This document shows, in pieces, positions 13,438 through 25,963 of a stretch of 64,000 nucleotides of DNA (its first letter is position 1; each line of letters begins with the position of its first letter). The position numbers and the translations under genes are program-made. The notes beneath the pieces were generated by a model. That model ran no database searches and was not told where the DNA came from. It saw only the letters and a program-made list of their open reading frames with translations. The stretch is from Salvator merianae (lineage: Eukaryota > Chordata > Lepidosauria > Squamata > Teiidae), in NCBI GenBank assembly GCA_003586115.2, contig QVOM02000112.1, positions 47,360,743-47,424,742 of the forward strand, in the 5' to 3' direction.

Positions 13438-15794
13438 AAAAATGTGAATGGAGCATGTGCCAAATCCTTATTGTGATTTTCTACAGGAAAAAAGAATTGT
13501 TACTTTTCCACTGGATGGAAATGAGGAGACAAAATGAAGGCCCTTCTAACAATGAAATCACTTCTGGAAATAACTGATGAAAGGAGATATTAAAAACAAG
13601 TTGATGAAAGCTGGGAATATATGATAATAGCTGGGAATATATGATAATATCTGTTATTGAGAAAGCATTCACATTGAGATCCACTTCATATATCAAGGAA
13701 ACTTGTGACATGCTAAAGACTGACAGAGATATGGTGCCTTAAACTATTAGTCTTATTATTGTTATTCTTAACGTGGTATAATCTGTTTGTCTTTAAGGTG
13801 CCACAGGACTCTACTGGCTCATTTATTAATCCAGCTGTAGTGGACATATCCATGCATTGCCCTGAAAATGCATCTGAGCCCACTGTATTTAATTTAGGGA
13901 GAAATCTTGTATTGGAGTTGTACTGGGTTTATGATTGGGTAGAAATCCTGAGGGACTCACAGAATGCTGGGTGATACCCTAGCAGAACTTTCCCAGTATG
14001 GCAGCAGAAGGTCTGAAACAGGGTAAAACCTTGGATGGAATGTGAACAGCACAGGGAAGCCCACTTCCAAAAAATGCTATACTACTTCTATCCATATCCT
14101 CATTTCTCGTGCTATTTATAGAGACGCAACTGCCTCCATGTTTTCAAAGTGGATAGGACAAGGGAAAAAGATTATTTTACACATTACACCTACATAATAA
14201 TGAGTCCCCAACCTGTAGAATCCACTATATGAATTCAAGCAAATGATATTCGTAGTCCTCTTTGGGTTTTTTACATTCAGCATTGGAGATTAAGTAGTGA
14301 TCAGAAGAGTATGGGGAAGGTGAAGGTGGAGATTACTCAGAAATATGGTGTATCTTGCTTGCCTACTTAGACATGTAGCCATGTCTGAACAAAGGATAAA
14401 GTAAAGATGCTGTTAAGTTGTGCATCACTTGATACCTATATGGACCATCTATGAAACATTCTTAACAGCAACATGGAAATGGTTTTCCATTCCTTTCTTC
14501 CCAGGAAGATGCTGAGGATAGAAAGCTATAGTATACATAATTTTGTTTAAATTCCTAAAAATCCAGCCTAATCTTCTGAGATAAGCTGAAGGATTTTTAA
14601 AGAATTTTTTTTATGATGTCTCAGGTTTTAGTGCAAAATAATGGAGAGGGGTTAACTGTTTCCTGAAACTTATCACAGATTTCCCCCAAAATACAATTCA
14701 TAGGATCTGGTTCAGGATCTGTGAATTCAGTGGCCCGTCAAGTAGTAGATGGGCAACTAAACTGCCTCTTAAAAATCTGATGTGTACTGAGAATATGATT
14801 CACAAGCCACTTAAGGTGGAAGATTAAAATGGCCTGCATCCAAGTACTTATTCCTTTGTGAATCAGGCTATTAGCCACCAGTCAATTGCCATCTGGCACC
14901 CTGTCTTATGAATTTGTACAATCTGAAATTGGCATTGGGAAAACCCTGTATTGGGTTGATCTTGTGCCAGTTTCCTGAAACAAGGAAAAGACTTTGGTCT
15001 GCACTAGCATGAATTCCTAAGGTCATGTATTGGCTGTATCCTGATGGAAAACAAACTTACAGAATCCAAATGGGAGGCTAGAGGAATTGCTGGTACTACT
15101 GACTGGTTGCAGTCTGTCTGATATGTGGATAATGACTGGATGAATCCCTTACTGTATTGTTTCTTGTTTTGCCAGAGAACACAGGATATATGGTCTCAGT
15201 TTTGTGCTTGTAAATTATTGACCAGCAGTGACTAAGGAGATACTGGGGGTTGAGGAAGAGTTGGTTTCTACAGATTTAGGACATTAATACACATAAGTTC
15301 ATGATATAAACAGTGACATAGGTAGCAAAATTCAGAATGTGAGTGGAGATCTTACGATTAAAAATAAATCAAAAGCAATGCATATTACTAGACTTTTATA
15401 GGGAAGTAATGTTTAGGTTTTCTTTCCACATAATGGAAAAGCAAATAATCACATAAATCCACTTATCTAAAATACACTGTAGTTCCAAATGATGCTCACA
15501 GTAATACAGAGACCATTGAAGACATTAGGCGTCTAGATCAGATATTCTGGAATATCGGAGTGAGTTGTCTTTCAAATACATGACTCTGATCCTTGGATGA
15601 TCAGACTAAAGTGTAGTTCACCCTTGGTCTTATTTACAATTTTGCCTTTGTTGAATTACTATTACTAGTAAATCCCATATGCCCCCAAACCAGAAACAAA
15701 TCCTAATTCCTATTGTACTGGAAAACAGGAACAGTACTACAATAATTTTGGGTTTTCAGTTATTCATGAAGCTTTCTGACTTTTCAGGACATAC
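13438..15794. other. No gene seen
   Basis: AT-leaning DNA. The segment 13780-13830 (tctttaaggtgccacaggac) matches from memory a very common sauropsid repeat tail, but the fragment is short. The remainder up to 15794 shows nothing I can assign. Confidence 0.45.
13610..13649. repeat. Two-copy tandem duplication, 20-bp unit
   Basis: The unit agctgggaatatatgataat occurs twice back to back without mismatch, consistent with a recent replication-slippage duplication. Confidence 0.9.
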
Positions 15795-15872
15795 CATAGT
15801 TTGCGCTAGCATGCGGACTGCAGGCTCCTATTCCAGGATGTAGTCTGGAATTAGGCCCAGTGCAGAAAGGGC
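15795..15872. mobile_element. MITE-A copy, 3' half only
   Basis: The sequence retains the family's inner gctagcatgcggactgcagg block and the terminal ggcccagtgcagaaagggc. The left half is missing. The truncated element abuts the CR1-like fragment that begins at about 15873. Confidence 0.7.
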
Positions 15873-16015
15873 AATAGAACTGTAGAATTGAAAGGAATCA
15901 CAAAGATCATCTAGTTCACTGCTTTGGAGTATTTAAGAAAGCAAAGGAAACTATAGTTTAGGAGTGACTGTCCACTCTGTTAAAAACTTCCAGAAATGGA
16001 AGCCCACAAGCAGAT
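15873..16015 (-). mobile_element. CR1-like LINE 3' end, antisense
   Basis: The run atagaactgtagaattgaaa, followed by ggaatcacaaagatcatctag and ttaaaaacttccagaaatgg, matches the recalled antisense form of CR1 3' ends (atagaatcatagaattgg, ... catctagtccaacc, ... cttaaaaacttcc). By that comparison the LINE 3' end is at the left. A related fragment is at 36098-36235. It is non-coding and decayed. Confidence 0.6.
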
Positions 16016-16360
16016 CGACTGCTCAATGGTTATACAACTTTTATTGATGAATAAATAGTTCTGTAACATGAAATGTCACCACTGTGTTGTAGTTTTTAAA
16101 ACCATCTTAAATACACGGTTAGCCTTAAAAAAAAAACCCAAACCTATATCCTCCAGAGATTTGGGGTGACAAGTTGCTAATCAGAAATGTAGTTCAAGAT
16201 ATCAGGAGGGCACAGGTTAGCAAAAACTATGCTATATGGCTAGGCAGAGTGGTGACATATGATGAATGCTTTATCCTGCTAATTTTCCTAATCAAAAAAA
16301 TAACTTTTTGTGTATTTATATGAATGTGAATTCCCAAGCTTTATCTTGTTGATAACTTAG

Positions 16361-16564
16361 CAGCAGTGGCCGCTGGCTTTAAGCCCAGGTGTTTGTGCCC
16401 TTTGCAAAGCACGTCATGGCTGTTTGCGGGGCTTCCAAGCCTCTATACTGCTGCAGCAAGTTGACCTGCTGCTGCAGTACGGAGGCCTAGAGGCCCTGCG
16501 AACAGCCATGGCGCGTTTTGCAGAGGGTGCAAACACCCAGGCTTAAAACCGGCAACCGCCGCTG
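16361..16564. mobile_element. hAT-like foldback MITE with perfect 8-bp target duplication
   Basis: The 204-bp element begins cagcagtggccgctggcttt and ends ccggcaaccgccgctg. Its arms are imperfect inverted repeats: aagcccaggtgtttg on the left pairs with caaacacccaggctt on the right, and gcatggctgtt-type blocks pair further in. It is flanked by identical octamers taacttag at 16353-16360 and 16565-16572. An 8-bp duplication and CAG...CTG ends are typical of hAT elements. There is no transposase coding. The right duplication overlaps by one base the start of the neighbouring MITE-B element. Confidence 0.85.
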
Positions 16565-16571
16565 TAACTTA

Positions 16572-17015
16572 GGGCCTTTTCACACTGACCAGCTGGAGTG
16601 ATTTTATCTGCTTGGTGTTCAGGTACATCCACATTGCTCCACCACTGCAGCTGCAGGATACTTCCCCCCCCCCCCAAGCAATCTAGCTGGGGATTGCTAA
16701 ATAGCCTGCCCAGAAGCAGCACCTCGGGAAGTGGTTTTGCACCCTCTTCCAGCTGCGGTGCAGTGAGTGGGTGTGGCTGCATGACTGTGGCTGTCAGATT
16801 TCCATGGTAACATCTGGCCTTTCACTGGATGTTGCTTCGGGCGTTGCCTTGGAGATCTGGGCAGTCCCACACTGGACATTTACATTACATCTCTACTGGC
16901 TAGGTATGGGGCTAGTTCAGTGCTTGTAGTGTGGATGGCCACCACTGCGCTGGATCCTTATTGAGCTGGTATGGTATTGTTATACCATACCAGGCTGGCA
17001 AGGATGAACAGACCC
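16572..17015. mobile_element. MITE-B copy 1, non-autonomous DNA transposon
   Basis: This 444-bp element has inverted ends: gggccttttcacact on the left and gggtctgttcatcctt as the reverse complement of the right. It is flanked by tta at 16569-16571 and 17016-17018, a 3-bp duplication. Near its right end lies a hairpin, ggtatggtat/ataccatacc, at about 16969-16992. The same hairpin and terminus recur in the copy at 25354-25960. A C-run sits at about 16664-16675. No coding sequence is present. Confidence 0.75.
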
Positions 17016-17018
17016 TTA

Positions 17019-20000
17019 ACTTCACAGTTTTGATCATGGTGTTGCTCTTTCAGAAGAAATGCTGGTGCTGTGAAAGTTTTTGTTTCTGTTTTTTAAGTAG
17101 AGCTTTTTAAGACCCATCTATTACCATAGGTTCTGATGACGTATATATTCAAGCTAGATTAGTCACAAATGTATAGAAGGAGATATGACACAACCAAAAC
17201 TTCACTTGGATATTGCCTGGTTTGATAGGGCTGCAACTTGGCTGCAAAGCTGGTTTATTAAGGCCTGCAGGTTTTTATATACTGTCTGGTGGAGACCCTG
17301 CGGGTACAAATAATGGGTTTTGCATGAAGCATTTTCCTTGTTACAGTGTGTAGTGCATTTTGGATTTCAGCAGGTGAATTTCATAAGGATTCCATGACAG
17401 CACAAGAACTAGTGACATGTTCATTAAGATTAGAAGTTGAAAAACAGATTGTTTTAAGAACATTTCTATAGCTTATAATAACTACAATAAGATCAACAGT
17501 GCAAGAGAAGGATGCAACTTCTGAAGGCCAGCAATTCACACCTATGTGTCAAATAAATTCAGGGTTATTTGAAAAGATACACATAATTTAGAAAGCCACA
17601 GCATTTATCCAGCAGCCAAGACATTTAGAAGAAGAAGATTGGTGTGACTAACAGTGCAATCCTCTAGCATAATATACTGGTAATTTTTCAGTTGACAGAA
17701 AAATAATATTCCACTAGATTTTGCTTCTTGCGCTGGCAGCAAGCCTGAACAATAGTCAGAGCTATGGTCACCTACTAAACTATTTCACAGTTATCATTTT
17801 CAGAAACTTCTGTTTACTAAGTGATAAATATTCCTTTATGTTCTGCGCTGTAATTTGAAGGTGGGTAAGCTGACATGTAAGGACATGAAGGAGAAGTTGA
17901 GTAGAGTTGGGGGGGTTCACTGCAACACGTCTAGTCATGAGTGGGGAGGCTGAACCATCTAAAGATTAGCCCCAAGAGGACAGAGGGTGAAACTGAGACA
18001 TCAAGGAACAGAACGCTTTTGCATCTTTGCAGTAAAGGAAAAACTGCTGGCAATGGCGTAGAGAGAATCTCATACTGTTATAATAGTGTCGTTTACTTTA
18101 GGATCATAAATGATCATGGAATCTCATCTCACAAATGTTCTTGTTAGCATTCATAATTGGGGTGATCGTATTTTCATGGCCTTGATTCCATTTACTGCCT
18201 GTTGCAGTCTTAACCTTGCTCATGGGGTAGGGTGAGGTGAGGATAAAAAAAGAAAGGAGGAGAATAACGCTCGTTGCCTTGAGCTTTTTGGAAGAAAGAC
18301 AAGATATGAATAGTAGCAATCTTGAGGAGTAGTTGCTGAACTTGTCCATCTTCCAAATCAGTGCCAATAATTATCTAATGGAGATTTGTGACTCGAATTG
18401 GTTATATGTGGTGGAATATTATTTTTCAGGATACAGAGCACCCTTTCCCCAGTAATATGCTCAGTTTCTTCTCTGCATTCTTCAAACCTTAACTATTTAT
18501 TTCAGTCCCTAAGCATCTTGTTTTTCAGATTCAGTCTTCTCATCGGTGGTAAATTATTGGTTTTTATGTGTTTTTAGCCTTGCTTTTAGATTTAGAAAAC
18601 TGCTTTTTCAGATCATAAGGATCTTTTAAATGATGTATATAAATGGTTTAAATACAAATAAGTAAATGGTTGTACCACAATAATATCATGGTTTCTAGTG
18701 AATGGTGCCTTATATGTTAAATGCTGTGTCAGTTCTATTTGATAGAATACATTGACCCAGTGCTTGAATTATAGTAGAATAAAGTGTCACTATAAAACCT
18801 GCAAGCCCATGCCTGAACTCCTCTTAATTATACGTAATTAGTCCTTTCAAAGCTTCCTTGAAAAAATAGCTAAGGCTAAAGACTTATCATCAAAATAAGT
18901 CAACAGGCCTTTCCTGTGTTTCCCCACTATTGTTTTAAGATATTCATGTGTATATGCAGTACTGAACAAGACATCTGCCAATAGTGGGCAGTGCCTGGAT
19001 GCATCCCTGAAAGTACTTGGAAATACTGTGCATGGATTTGTTGGGCTTCTTTTAAATCAGAAAGACACAGCAAATTCCTCATGATCTGAGATGGAGCATC
19101 AGGTCAAAGTGATTTGCCACTTGTTTCAGACTTCAGAGATGCCTGATGAATACATGCACAGAGCTTACAGATACTCCGAACTGCATCCATGGATGCTGAC
19201 CACTACTGATCACTGCTTTCACCTTTCAGTGAAGAACTTATTTTCCACACATTGGACTATAATAGCAGAAAAAATGGTTTGGCATATAGTGTGGGCTTCC
19301 CTTTAATAACATGATTTTGTATTGCATGGTTTTGTATTACCTGGTTGGTAAAATGCAGCTTCCTTATTAATTTGACCTTTTTGTGACATTGACATATTGG
19401 TAGACTACATCTCAATAGTTCTTCTAACCCCTGATTTTCCATAAGCAGCAACTGCTTATATAACCTTGTTTTGCATTATATTGCAGTTTGTGGGAACCAA
19501 TATGATTGACAGGCGAGATCCTCGCCATGGCAGATCATGAGCTGGAAAGCTTGTTTAGGCTCTGGAGGCAGCTGGTATGCTGTTCACATGCCCTCGAAGC
19601 TTTAATATTTCTGCCCAGGTCTATTTCAGCAGGTGCAGGAAGTAGTCCAGAGAGTAGGACGTTTTCTACATCTCCAAAAATAGGACTGGGGAGATTGCCA
19701 GGAAGAAAGTGGCACAGGTAAATCTATATGATGGGGGAATAGTGGGCGGGCAGCAGAAAGTTCTCTCAGTGTGACTAGTGGTTCTTCTCATCCCTCTACG
19801 TGAAAACATTGGCCTGGTGGGTGCGGGATCATTTCATGCCTGTGTCCTTCAGGGTCCTCAATGGCTCCATAAACATGTCATGTGGATTCTGCCGCAACTG
19901 TAATGCAGTCTAGTGTTGCAAATTTAAATACAGTAAATGCATCATTAATATTTCAACAAAATGGATGTGGATTTTAGGTGACTGTCATGAATAGAAACTA

Positions 20001-21115
20001 ACTTTCGAAATGAAGCGAAATGAAACTAAAGATTTAGCTTTTGTCACTTCCTAGGACTTGCAGCATAATAAAACCAGATTATGTTCTTTTGCCTACATTT
20101 GATATTTAGGTAGTACTGAAATCTCATCTGAATGAAAGTGACCGCTGAGATTTCAGTACTTCACTGTTAACTTGCAGACACTTGCCCTGTCTCCACAGAT
20201 GAGTTAGAATGTTCGTTTTCCTGTCCTCTCTAGATTATTCAAAAGACCCATATGTAACTTTTTAATATATTTCCTGTTCTCTTATAGAAACTGAATGTGA
20301 ACGAACATCTGTTGCAATAACACATTAGATTATGTGTCTATTAAACTGGAAGGACATTGCCTTTATTTCATTTATTTTAATGATTGATTTCTTTTTGTAG
20401 CTCATATAGAAAGTTGTTGTTTTGCTTTATACGACTGTAAGCAGCTCATGTATGTATGTGAGAAAAAAGTGTAGAGAAAGAATGGATGTATGACTTCCTC
20501 ATTCCTGGCTCTTGGTCACAGTCACACAGATACCATCACCCGTTCATATACAGTAACATGTCAGTATAATTGCAACTTCAGATTGCCAGCATCCTTCACT
20601 GAAAAAAGCCTGAGAGAATTTAAAAAATGGCTTTGGCTGCCATCCAAAAAGTATTAAAGAGAGCGCCAAGAAAGTCATTGTCCGCAGAGTATTTCATAGC
20701 TGGGGAGGGGCACCACCGAAAAATCATGACCTCTCTGTTACTCTTTGACCTTCTGCCAGAAAAGGAATCCTGATGAAGGCTTAAGAGCTCAAATGTAGGA
20801 ACCAAGCTCAGACATATGGAAACAGGCATTTCATATGATACAGTACTCCCAAGCTTTGCAAGACTTTATAGATCAGAAGAAGCACCTTGAAGCTCAAAAA
20901 TGAATGGGCCACCAATATCTGTGAGCCAAAATCATTGTTATATAGATAGACTGATGGGCCTTTGTTAACATTCTGCCCATAGCAGAATGCTAAACCGAAT
21001 TCTAAAGGATTCCAGTTGAGAGCAGTGTATCAAAGCAATTCGTGAAAAATACCCTCTCATTCTCAGCCAATAGAACCTTGTGATTTGCAAATTAGCAATC
21101 CTAAATCCTCTGACA
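17019..21115. other. AT-rich intergenic or intronic DNA
   Basis: About 4 kb with no recognisable exon and few assignable repeats. It contains only scattered short open frames and one short perfect hairpin at 20112-20160. The low repeat density makes it a candidate for containing conserved non-coding elements, but nothing in the bases alone proves that. Confidence 0.45.
20112..20160. repeat. Perfect 15-bp inverted repeat with 19-nt loop
   Basis: agtactgaaatctca at 20112-20126 is exactly reverse-complementary to tgagatttcagtact at 20146-20160. The stem is short for a microRNA precursor and has no obvious extension. It could be a remnant of a palindromic transposon or a small structured element. 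Confidence 0.8.
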
Positions 21116-21119
21116 TTAC

Positions 21120-21560
21120 CTGCCTAAATGCCAGAGGCAGCTCAGAAGCCTTAGAGGGAAAGATAACGCAGATCTCTCTTCTCGCCCTTGAGTGTTGCAG
21201 CTCATGGAATTCAATTCAGCTCTTGATGGAGTGATTTCAGCCTGATGGAGTGCATATGTACCCATGAACCCACGCTCACAAGGGGTCCCAGACCCTCTCC
21301 TTTTATACCCAAAAACATATCCTGGAGATACGTTCCTGCAAATATTGCAAGGGAAGTGGTTCAAACAGCAACAAAAAAATTGTATATACTTTGGACTGCT
21401 CCAGGAAAGCCAACAAAAGGAGGTAATAAGTCTAATATTATCTAGTAATGCCCACGTTTGCATTCTAATTTGGCAACACTTAATCCAGTGGCAAAATAAT
21501 TCTTTCAGTGGAGTCTTCCTGCCTTGTAACTGACCGGATTATGCTGATCCAAGATGTAAT
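21120..21560 (-). mobile_element. LTR-like fragment with TATA box, minus strand
   Basis: Read on the minus strand, the segment has tatgtttttgggtataaaag with a TATA box at 21301-21307. A closely similar block (tatgttttggggtataaaaa) occurs on the plus strand at about 54794-54812. Upstream and downstream sequence is loosely similar between the two places, including a ctgaaatc / agagctga motif downstream of the TATA. I interpret both as diverged LTRs of one retroelement family. No TG...CA ends or target duplications were established here, so the limits are approximate. Confidence 0.45.
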
Positions 21561-21832
21561 CTTTTGGAAGGGGTCAGAGGCAAATACAGGATCTTGAAGA
21601 GATGGGGGGGGGACGAGAACGGAGTGAGTGGCCATCTCCAACTGCTGCCTTTGGACATTCACTTTGTGAGGCTAAGCTGGTCCCAGTGCTTAAGATCAAG
21701 CTCCATGGCCACAATGGTCACTCATCCTTCCTGTCCATATCCCAAGCCTTAAGCAGTACACATGGTACACTTTATAACAATGCACAACATACAAGAAGAC
21801 AATATTCTTCATTTATCTTCTGTTAAAGTTCT

Positions 21833-23214
21833 GCCATTCAATGTGACAGCAAATTTGGAAAATTCAACAGTAGCCACTGAATTGGCAAAGTCAGTTTATG
21901 CTCCAACCTTAAAGCATAAGGCAATGCCAAAAAATGTTCAAACTACTGAACTATTGCACTCATTTGTCACACTAACTGGATTATGCTCAAGATTCTGCAA
22001 GCTAGACTTCAGCAATATGTGAACCAAGAACAACTGGAAGTGCAAGTTGGTTTTCAAAGAGAGAGGGATTAGAGATCAAGTTGCCGGCATACATTAGATT
22101 ATGGAGAAAGCAAAGGAATTCCAGAAAAATATCTACTTTTGCTTCATTGACTACATTAAAGGCTTTGACTGTATGGATCACAACAAATTGTGGCAAGTTC
22201 TTAAAGAGATGGAACTACCAGACCACCTTCCCTGTCTCCTGAGGAACCTGTATGGGGACCAAGAAGCAACAGTTAGAACCAAACATGAAACAACTGACTG
22301 GTTCAAAACTGGGAAAGGAGTATGACAAGACTGTGTATTGTCACTGTGTTTATTTACACGCAGAGTATATCATGGGAAAGGTCAGGCTGGATGAATAAAA
22401 AGCCAGAATTAAGATGGCTGGAAGAAATATCAAAAACCTCAGATACACAGATGATACCACTCTGATGACAAAAAGTGAAGAAGAATTAAGGAGCCTCTTG
22501 ATGAGCATGAAAGAAGAGAGTGCAAAAGCTGGCTTGAAGCTCAATGTTAAAAAAACTAATCTCATGTCATCTGGTCTCATCACTTTCTGGCAAATAGAAG
22601 GGGAAGAAATGGAAACAGTGACATATTTTATTTTCTTGGGCTCAAAGATCACTGCAGATGGTGACTGCAGTCTTAAAATTAAGAGACACTTGCTCCTTGG
22701 GAGGAAGCTATGGCAAACCTGGAGAGCACAGTAAAAAGCAGAGGCATCATCTTGCTGACAAAGGCCTGCATAGTCATAGCTTTTGTTTTCCCAGTAGTAG
22801 TGTGTGGCTGTGACAGCTGGAACATAAGGAAGTCTGACCACCAAAGAATCAACACTTTCAAATTGTGCAATACTGGAAAAGACTTTTGAGAGTCCCTTGG
22901 ACTGCAAGATCAAATCAGTCAATACTAAAGGAAATCAACCCTGACTGATCATTGGAAGGGCAAATACTGAAGCTCAAATACTGAAGCTACATAATGAGAA
23001 GACAGGACCCTTTGGAAAAGACCCTGATGCTGGGAGAGGTTGAAGGCAAAAGGAGAAGGGGATGACAGAGGATGAGATGGATTGATAGTGTGATGGAAGC
23101 AATGAACATGAGCTTGGGCAAACTTTGAGAAACAGCAAATGACAGAAGGCCCCGGCATGCTGTGGTCAATGGGATCATGAAGAATCGGACACAACTTAAC
23201 AAATGAATAACAGC
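21833..23214 (+). mobile_element. BovB (RTE-clade) LINE, 5'-truncated and decayed
   Basis: Broken + frames give the BovB reverse-transcriptase order: the ILQARLQQYVNQE stretch at about 21992-22030, then KEFQKNIYFCFIDYIKGFD with the catalytic-region FIDY/FD box at about 22116-22172, LLRNLYGDQEATVRT at about 22237-22280, and the RYTDDTTLM box at about 22440-22466 (the family usually has YADD). FLGSKITADGDC follows at about 22635-22670. The end, agaatcggacacaacttaac, matches the conserved BovB 3' terminus (gagtcggacacgac). Several stops and frameshifts make it non-functional. No 5' UTR or endonuclease domain is recognisable, as expected for 5' truncation. A 14-bp tandem slip (caaatactgaagct) lies at about 22961-22990. 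Confidence 0.92.
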
Positions 23215-25353
23215 CATACAACATACAACATGTGAGGAAAGATGAAGAGGAATAGAACCTTGGTCCTCTACATAGTGAATCCCAATATTCAATGTTGTTA
23301 CAAGAACTCCTTTGAAGCAGGCATTCCCACATGCAGGGACAGTTTAACTGAGAGTTTGGTTTCATGGATACATAACTGATGATCTGTATCCAAGAGAAAA
23401 TGGAGAGGCAGGACTTTGAACCACTCGGATTTTCAGTAATAACAAAATAATAATTTTGTTAAACAAATAGTAGTGCAATACAATTGGCTATAAAAGTAAA
23501 ATATTGGCGGGAAATCTTTAGCATAAAGAATGCTGAGAAATAAAAAGGTATTTGCCTGCAGGGTTAACTAGTGTACAAAAAGCAAAGCAGCAGTTTTAGG
23601 TAAAGGGCTTACTTTCTGATGTGAAGGCAAAACAGTTTCTGGCAGTCTCTGCCTCAAAGTTACACTTAATAGCAAGGCAAACAGTCCTCTAAACTGGCCT
23701 GGCAATAGTGTAACAGAGAGGGCAGTGAAGGGGGCAGAAGGCTGAAAATCTGGGAGGCAGAATGAGCTTAAATTGAGCATGTGAGCTCCAAACTAGTCAG
23801 AGTTAAGTAAGTTTCTGACCAGCTTCTTTCTAACCATTCCTATGGGAATGACACTAGAGAACGAAAGTTTGAAAAGGTTTTTTTCTATATCTGTCCTGAA
23901 GATTTCGCAGTAAGCTGACTGCAATTTCTTGTTCTCAGGATTCTAAAGCATCCATCTAAAGTGCTGGGACCTTTCCAGGTGACACAGGAAAACCAAAGCA
24001 AAGGGCAAAAGTAAATCCAGGCTCCTGGCTTGATAGTAATTTTGCCAGTCCTCTCGTTTTCCAAGGAAAACAGGAGCTCCGATGGAGGCAGGAACAGATC
24101 TAAAGTACAGCAGACCTTAATCAAAAGACTGATACTGAACTCCTGGACACAAATGGGCCAGGGGCTTCATGTTGAGCTCCAGGACACAAGCATGGGGGAT
24201 CTGCCCCCTGTTTTTAGCTTTTCAAAATATATCTGCCTAGAGAGTAGAATGGTTTGAACGAGCTGATTATAGAGTACTTTCAGAGGACAGGCTAGGAGAG
24301 CCACTTAGCCTGAAGCAGTTTGGATTCCTGCCTTAGACATTTTGATCTCATCAGTGCAAGCTGGATAGGCCAGTTTCCTGGAGTAAGCATTTGATTAAAT
24401 CTACTCTGTAGTTTTGCTGGCTATGTAAACTGAGATAGCTTGCACCACTATGCCTGCTGGCATACTGACTGAAAAGAGTAGAATCTGCTAGACAAGGATC
24501 ATCTTTCCCACTTCTGTTGTTCTGCTACTGCTGATCTTAAGCTAAAAGTTCTTGCCTCCAGCAGCTCCCTTCTGTGATTGGTCGTGCAGCCTGGCCTTCA
24601 CCCAGCAGAACCACTATACCTTTTCTTGGGAGGGGGTACATCAAAGAGCAATATGAGGGCTCAGTCTTATTATGCAGACAAAATATAATCACATTAGAGC
24701 AGTAGGGGGACAGAGATGGGAAGAAAGAAGGCTCAGTCTTTTAGAAATTGGAAGAAGCAAGGGAAGTTGGGTAATTTACAGTCTGAAAATAAGGAGTATT
24801 CAAGGACATGAAAGTGCCCTGAGTTTGGATCATACTGTGGTTGAACCTTGAGCAGATTCACCTAATGCATAGTCTAGCACATTTTAATATCACCTGAAGC
24901 TGGGGCTAAAGAGACATTACCCATAAGGGAAGAGGTCCAAAACAATACCTCCCTATGTCAGATGGAGCATCATTTTCCCATCTTTGCTTTGCGTAATCAG
25001 TCTGACTCTGCAGAACTCCACTGGGTTGTCAGCTGTTCATCTAATAAGTTATTCAGCTTAATTCGGCTCTTTTATCCTGCTGAAAAGACAGACTGAAAGG
25101 AGAAGAGTATGAAATGGAGGAACAAGGGAGAAGTTTGTTTTTGATGGTAGACTTGCCACCAAGTCAATGTGGGGATTCTTTTGGAAGAGTTCATTGAAAA
25201 TGAAAAGACAATGGAATGGGGGAGACAGGTTAGTGAGGTTCAGATTCATTTTTCCTTTCAGTGTGCTTACATTCCAATCAGCACAAAGCAGTGTCTGGTA
25301 GGGGACCTTAAGTTTTGACATTCAGAAAGTACCCAGTCTATCAGTGTGCCAAA
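23215..25353. other. No gene seen
   Basis: Ordinary sequence with short frames on both strands and no recognisable domain. No confident repeat was found. Confidence 0.45.
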
Positions 25354-25960
25354 TGGCCTGTTCGCACCTACATTCTAGTGAGTGATTGGATGCTCACTAG
25401 ACAGGCCTGTCCGCATGCCACTGCCACTGCGTTCCAGAGCACTCACAGCTGCTCTTGGATGTTACTAGCTGCGGACAACTAAAATGCTATCCATAGTATG
25501 ACAGGGAGAAGCTAGTGAGTTTTCAGTCAGCAGCATTCACAGCTTCTTCTAGGTGCGACTCTGCGAGTGAGTGCAGCTGTGGCCACAACTGGGCAGTTGT
25601 GCATTGTGTCCCGATCACCATGGCAATGTCTGGGTGCATGCTAGATGTTGCCGTAGACATTGCTGTAGCGATCTAGCCTGCCCTGGTCAGACCATCCACA
25701 CTTCAAGTGCTGGTGGCCCAGTTCAGATCTTTACCAGCCCTTGGAGGTGAAGGTTTTGCCTTTATTCTGCTTGAGAATGCCCAGAAGCAATTGGTAGGCC
25801 ACTGTGTGAAACAGAATGCTGCATTAGATGGGCCAAGGCCTGATCCAGCAAGGCTTTTCCTAAGTTCTTATGGAGTGTGGATGGCCACCTCCATGCCTGA
25901 TCTTTACCAGCGTGGTATGGTATTACTATACCATACCAAGCCATTAGGTATGAATGGGCC
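25354..25960. mobile_element. MITE-B copy 2, interrupted by a LINE 3' UTR fragment
   Basis: Ends ggcctgttcgcacctac and (reverse complement of the right) ggcccattcatacctaa are inverted repeats related to the 16572-17015 element. Near the right end, ggtatggtattactataccatacc repeats that element's terminal hairpin, and gtgtggatggccacc is shared too. Flanks are aaat/aaag, so the target duplication is uncertain. About 140 bp at 25741-25879 belong to an L2/CR1 3' UTR that lies inside the element. Confidence 0.7.
25741..25879 (+). mobile_element. L2/CR1-type LINE 3' UTR fragment
   Basis: The segment contains gaaggttttgcctttattct, ctgcttgagaatgcccagaa, and the common LINE tail gatgggccaaggcctgatcc agcaaggc..., ending ttcttatgg. 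The same string of landmarks appears at 42060-42305 (+) and at 31890-32385 (-). It sits within MITE-B copy 2; similar words (agatctttaccagc and tgatctttaccagc) lie on each side and could be a target duplication. Confidence 0.7.
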
Positions 25961-25963
25961 AAA

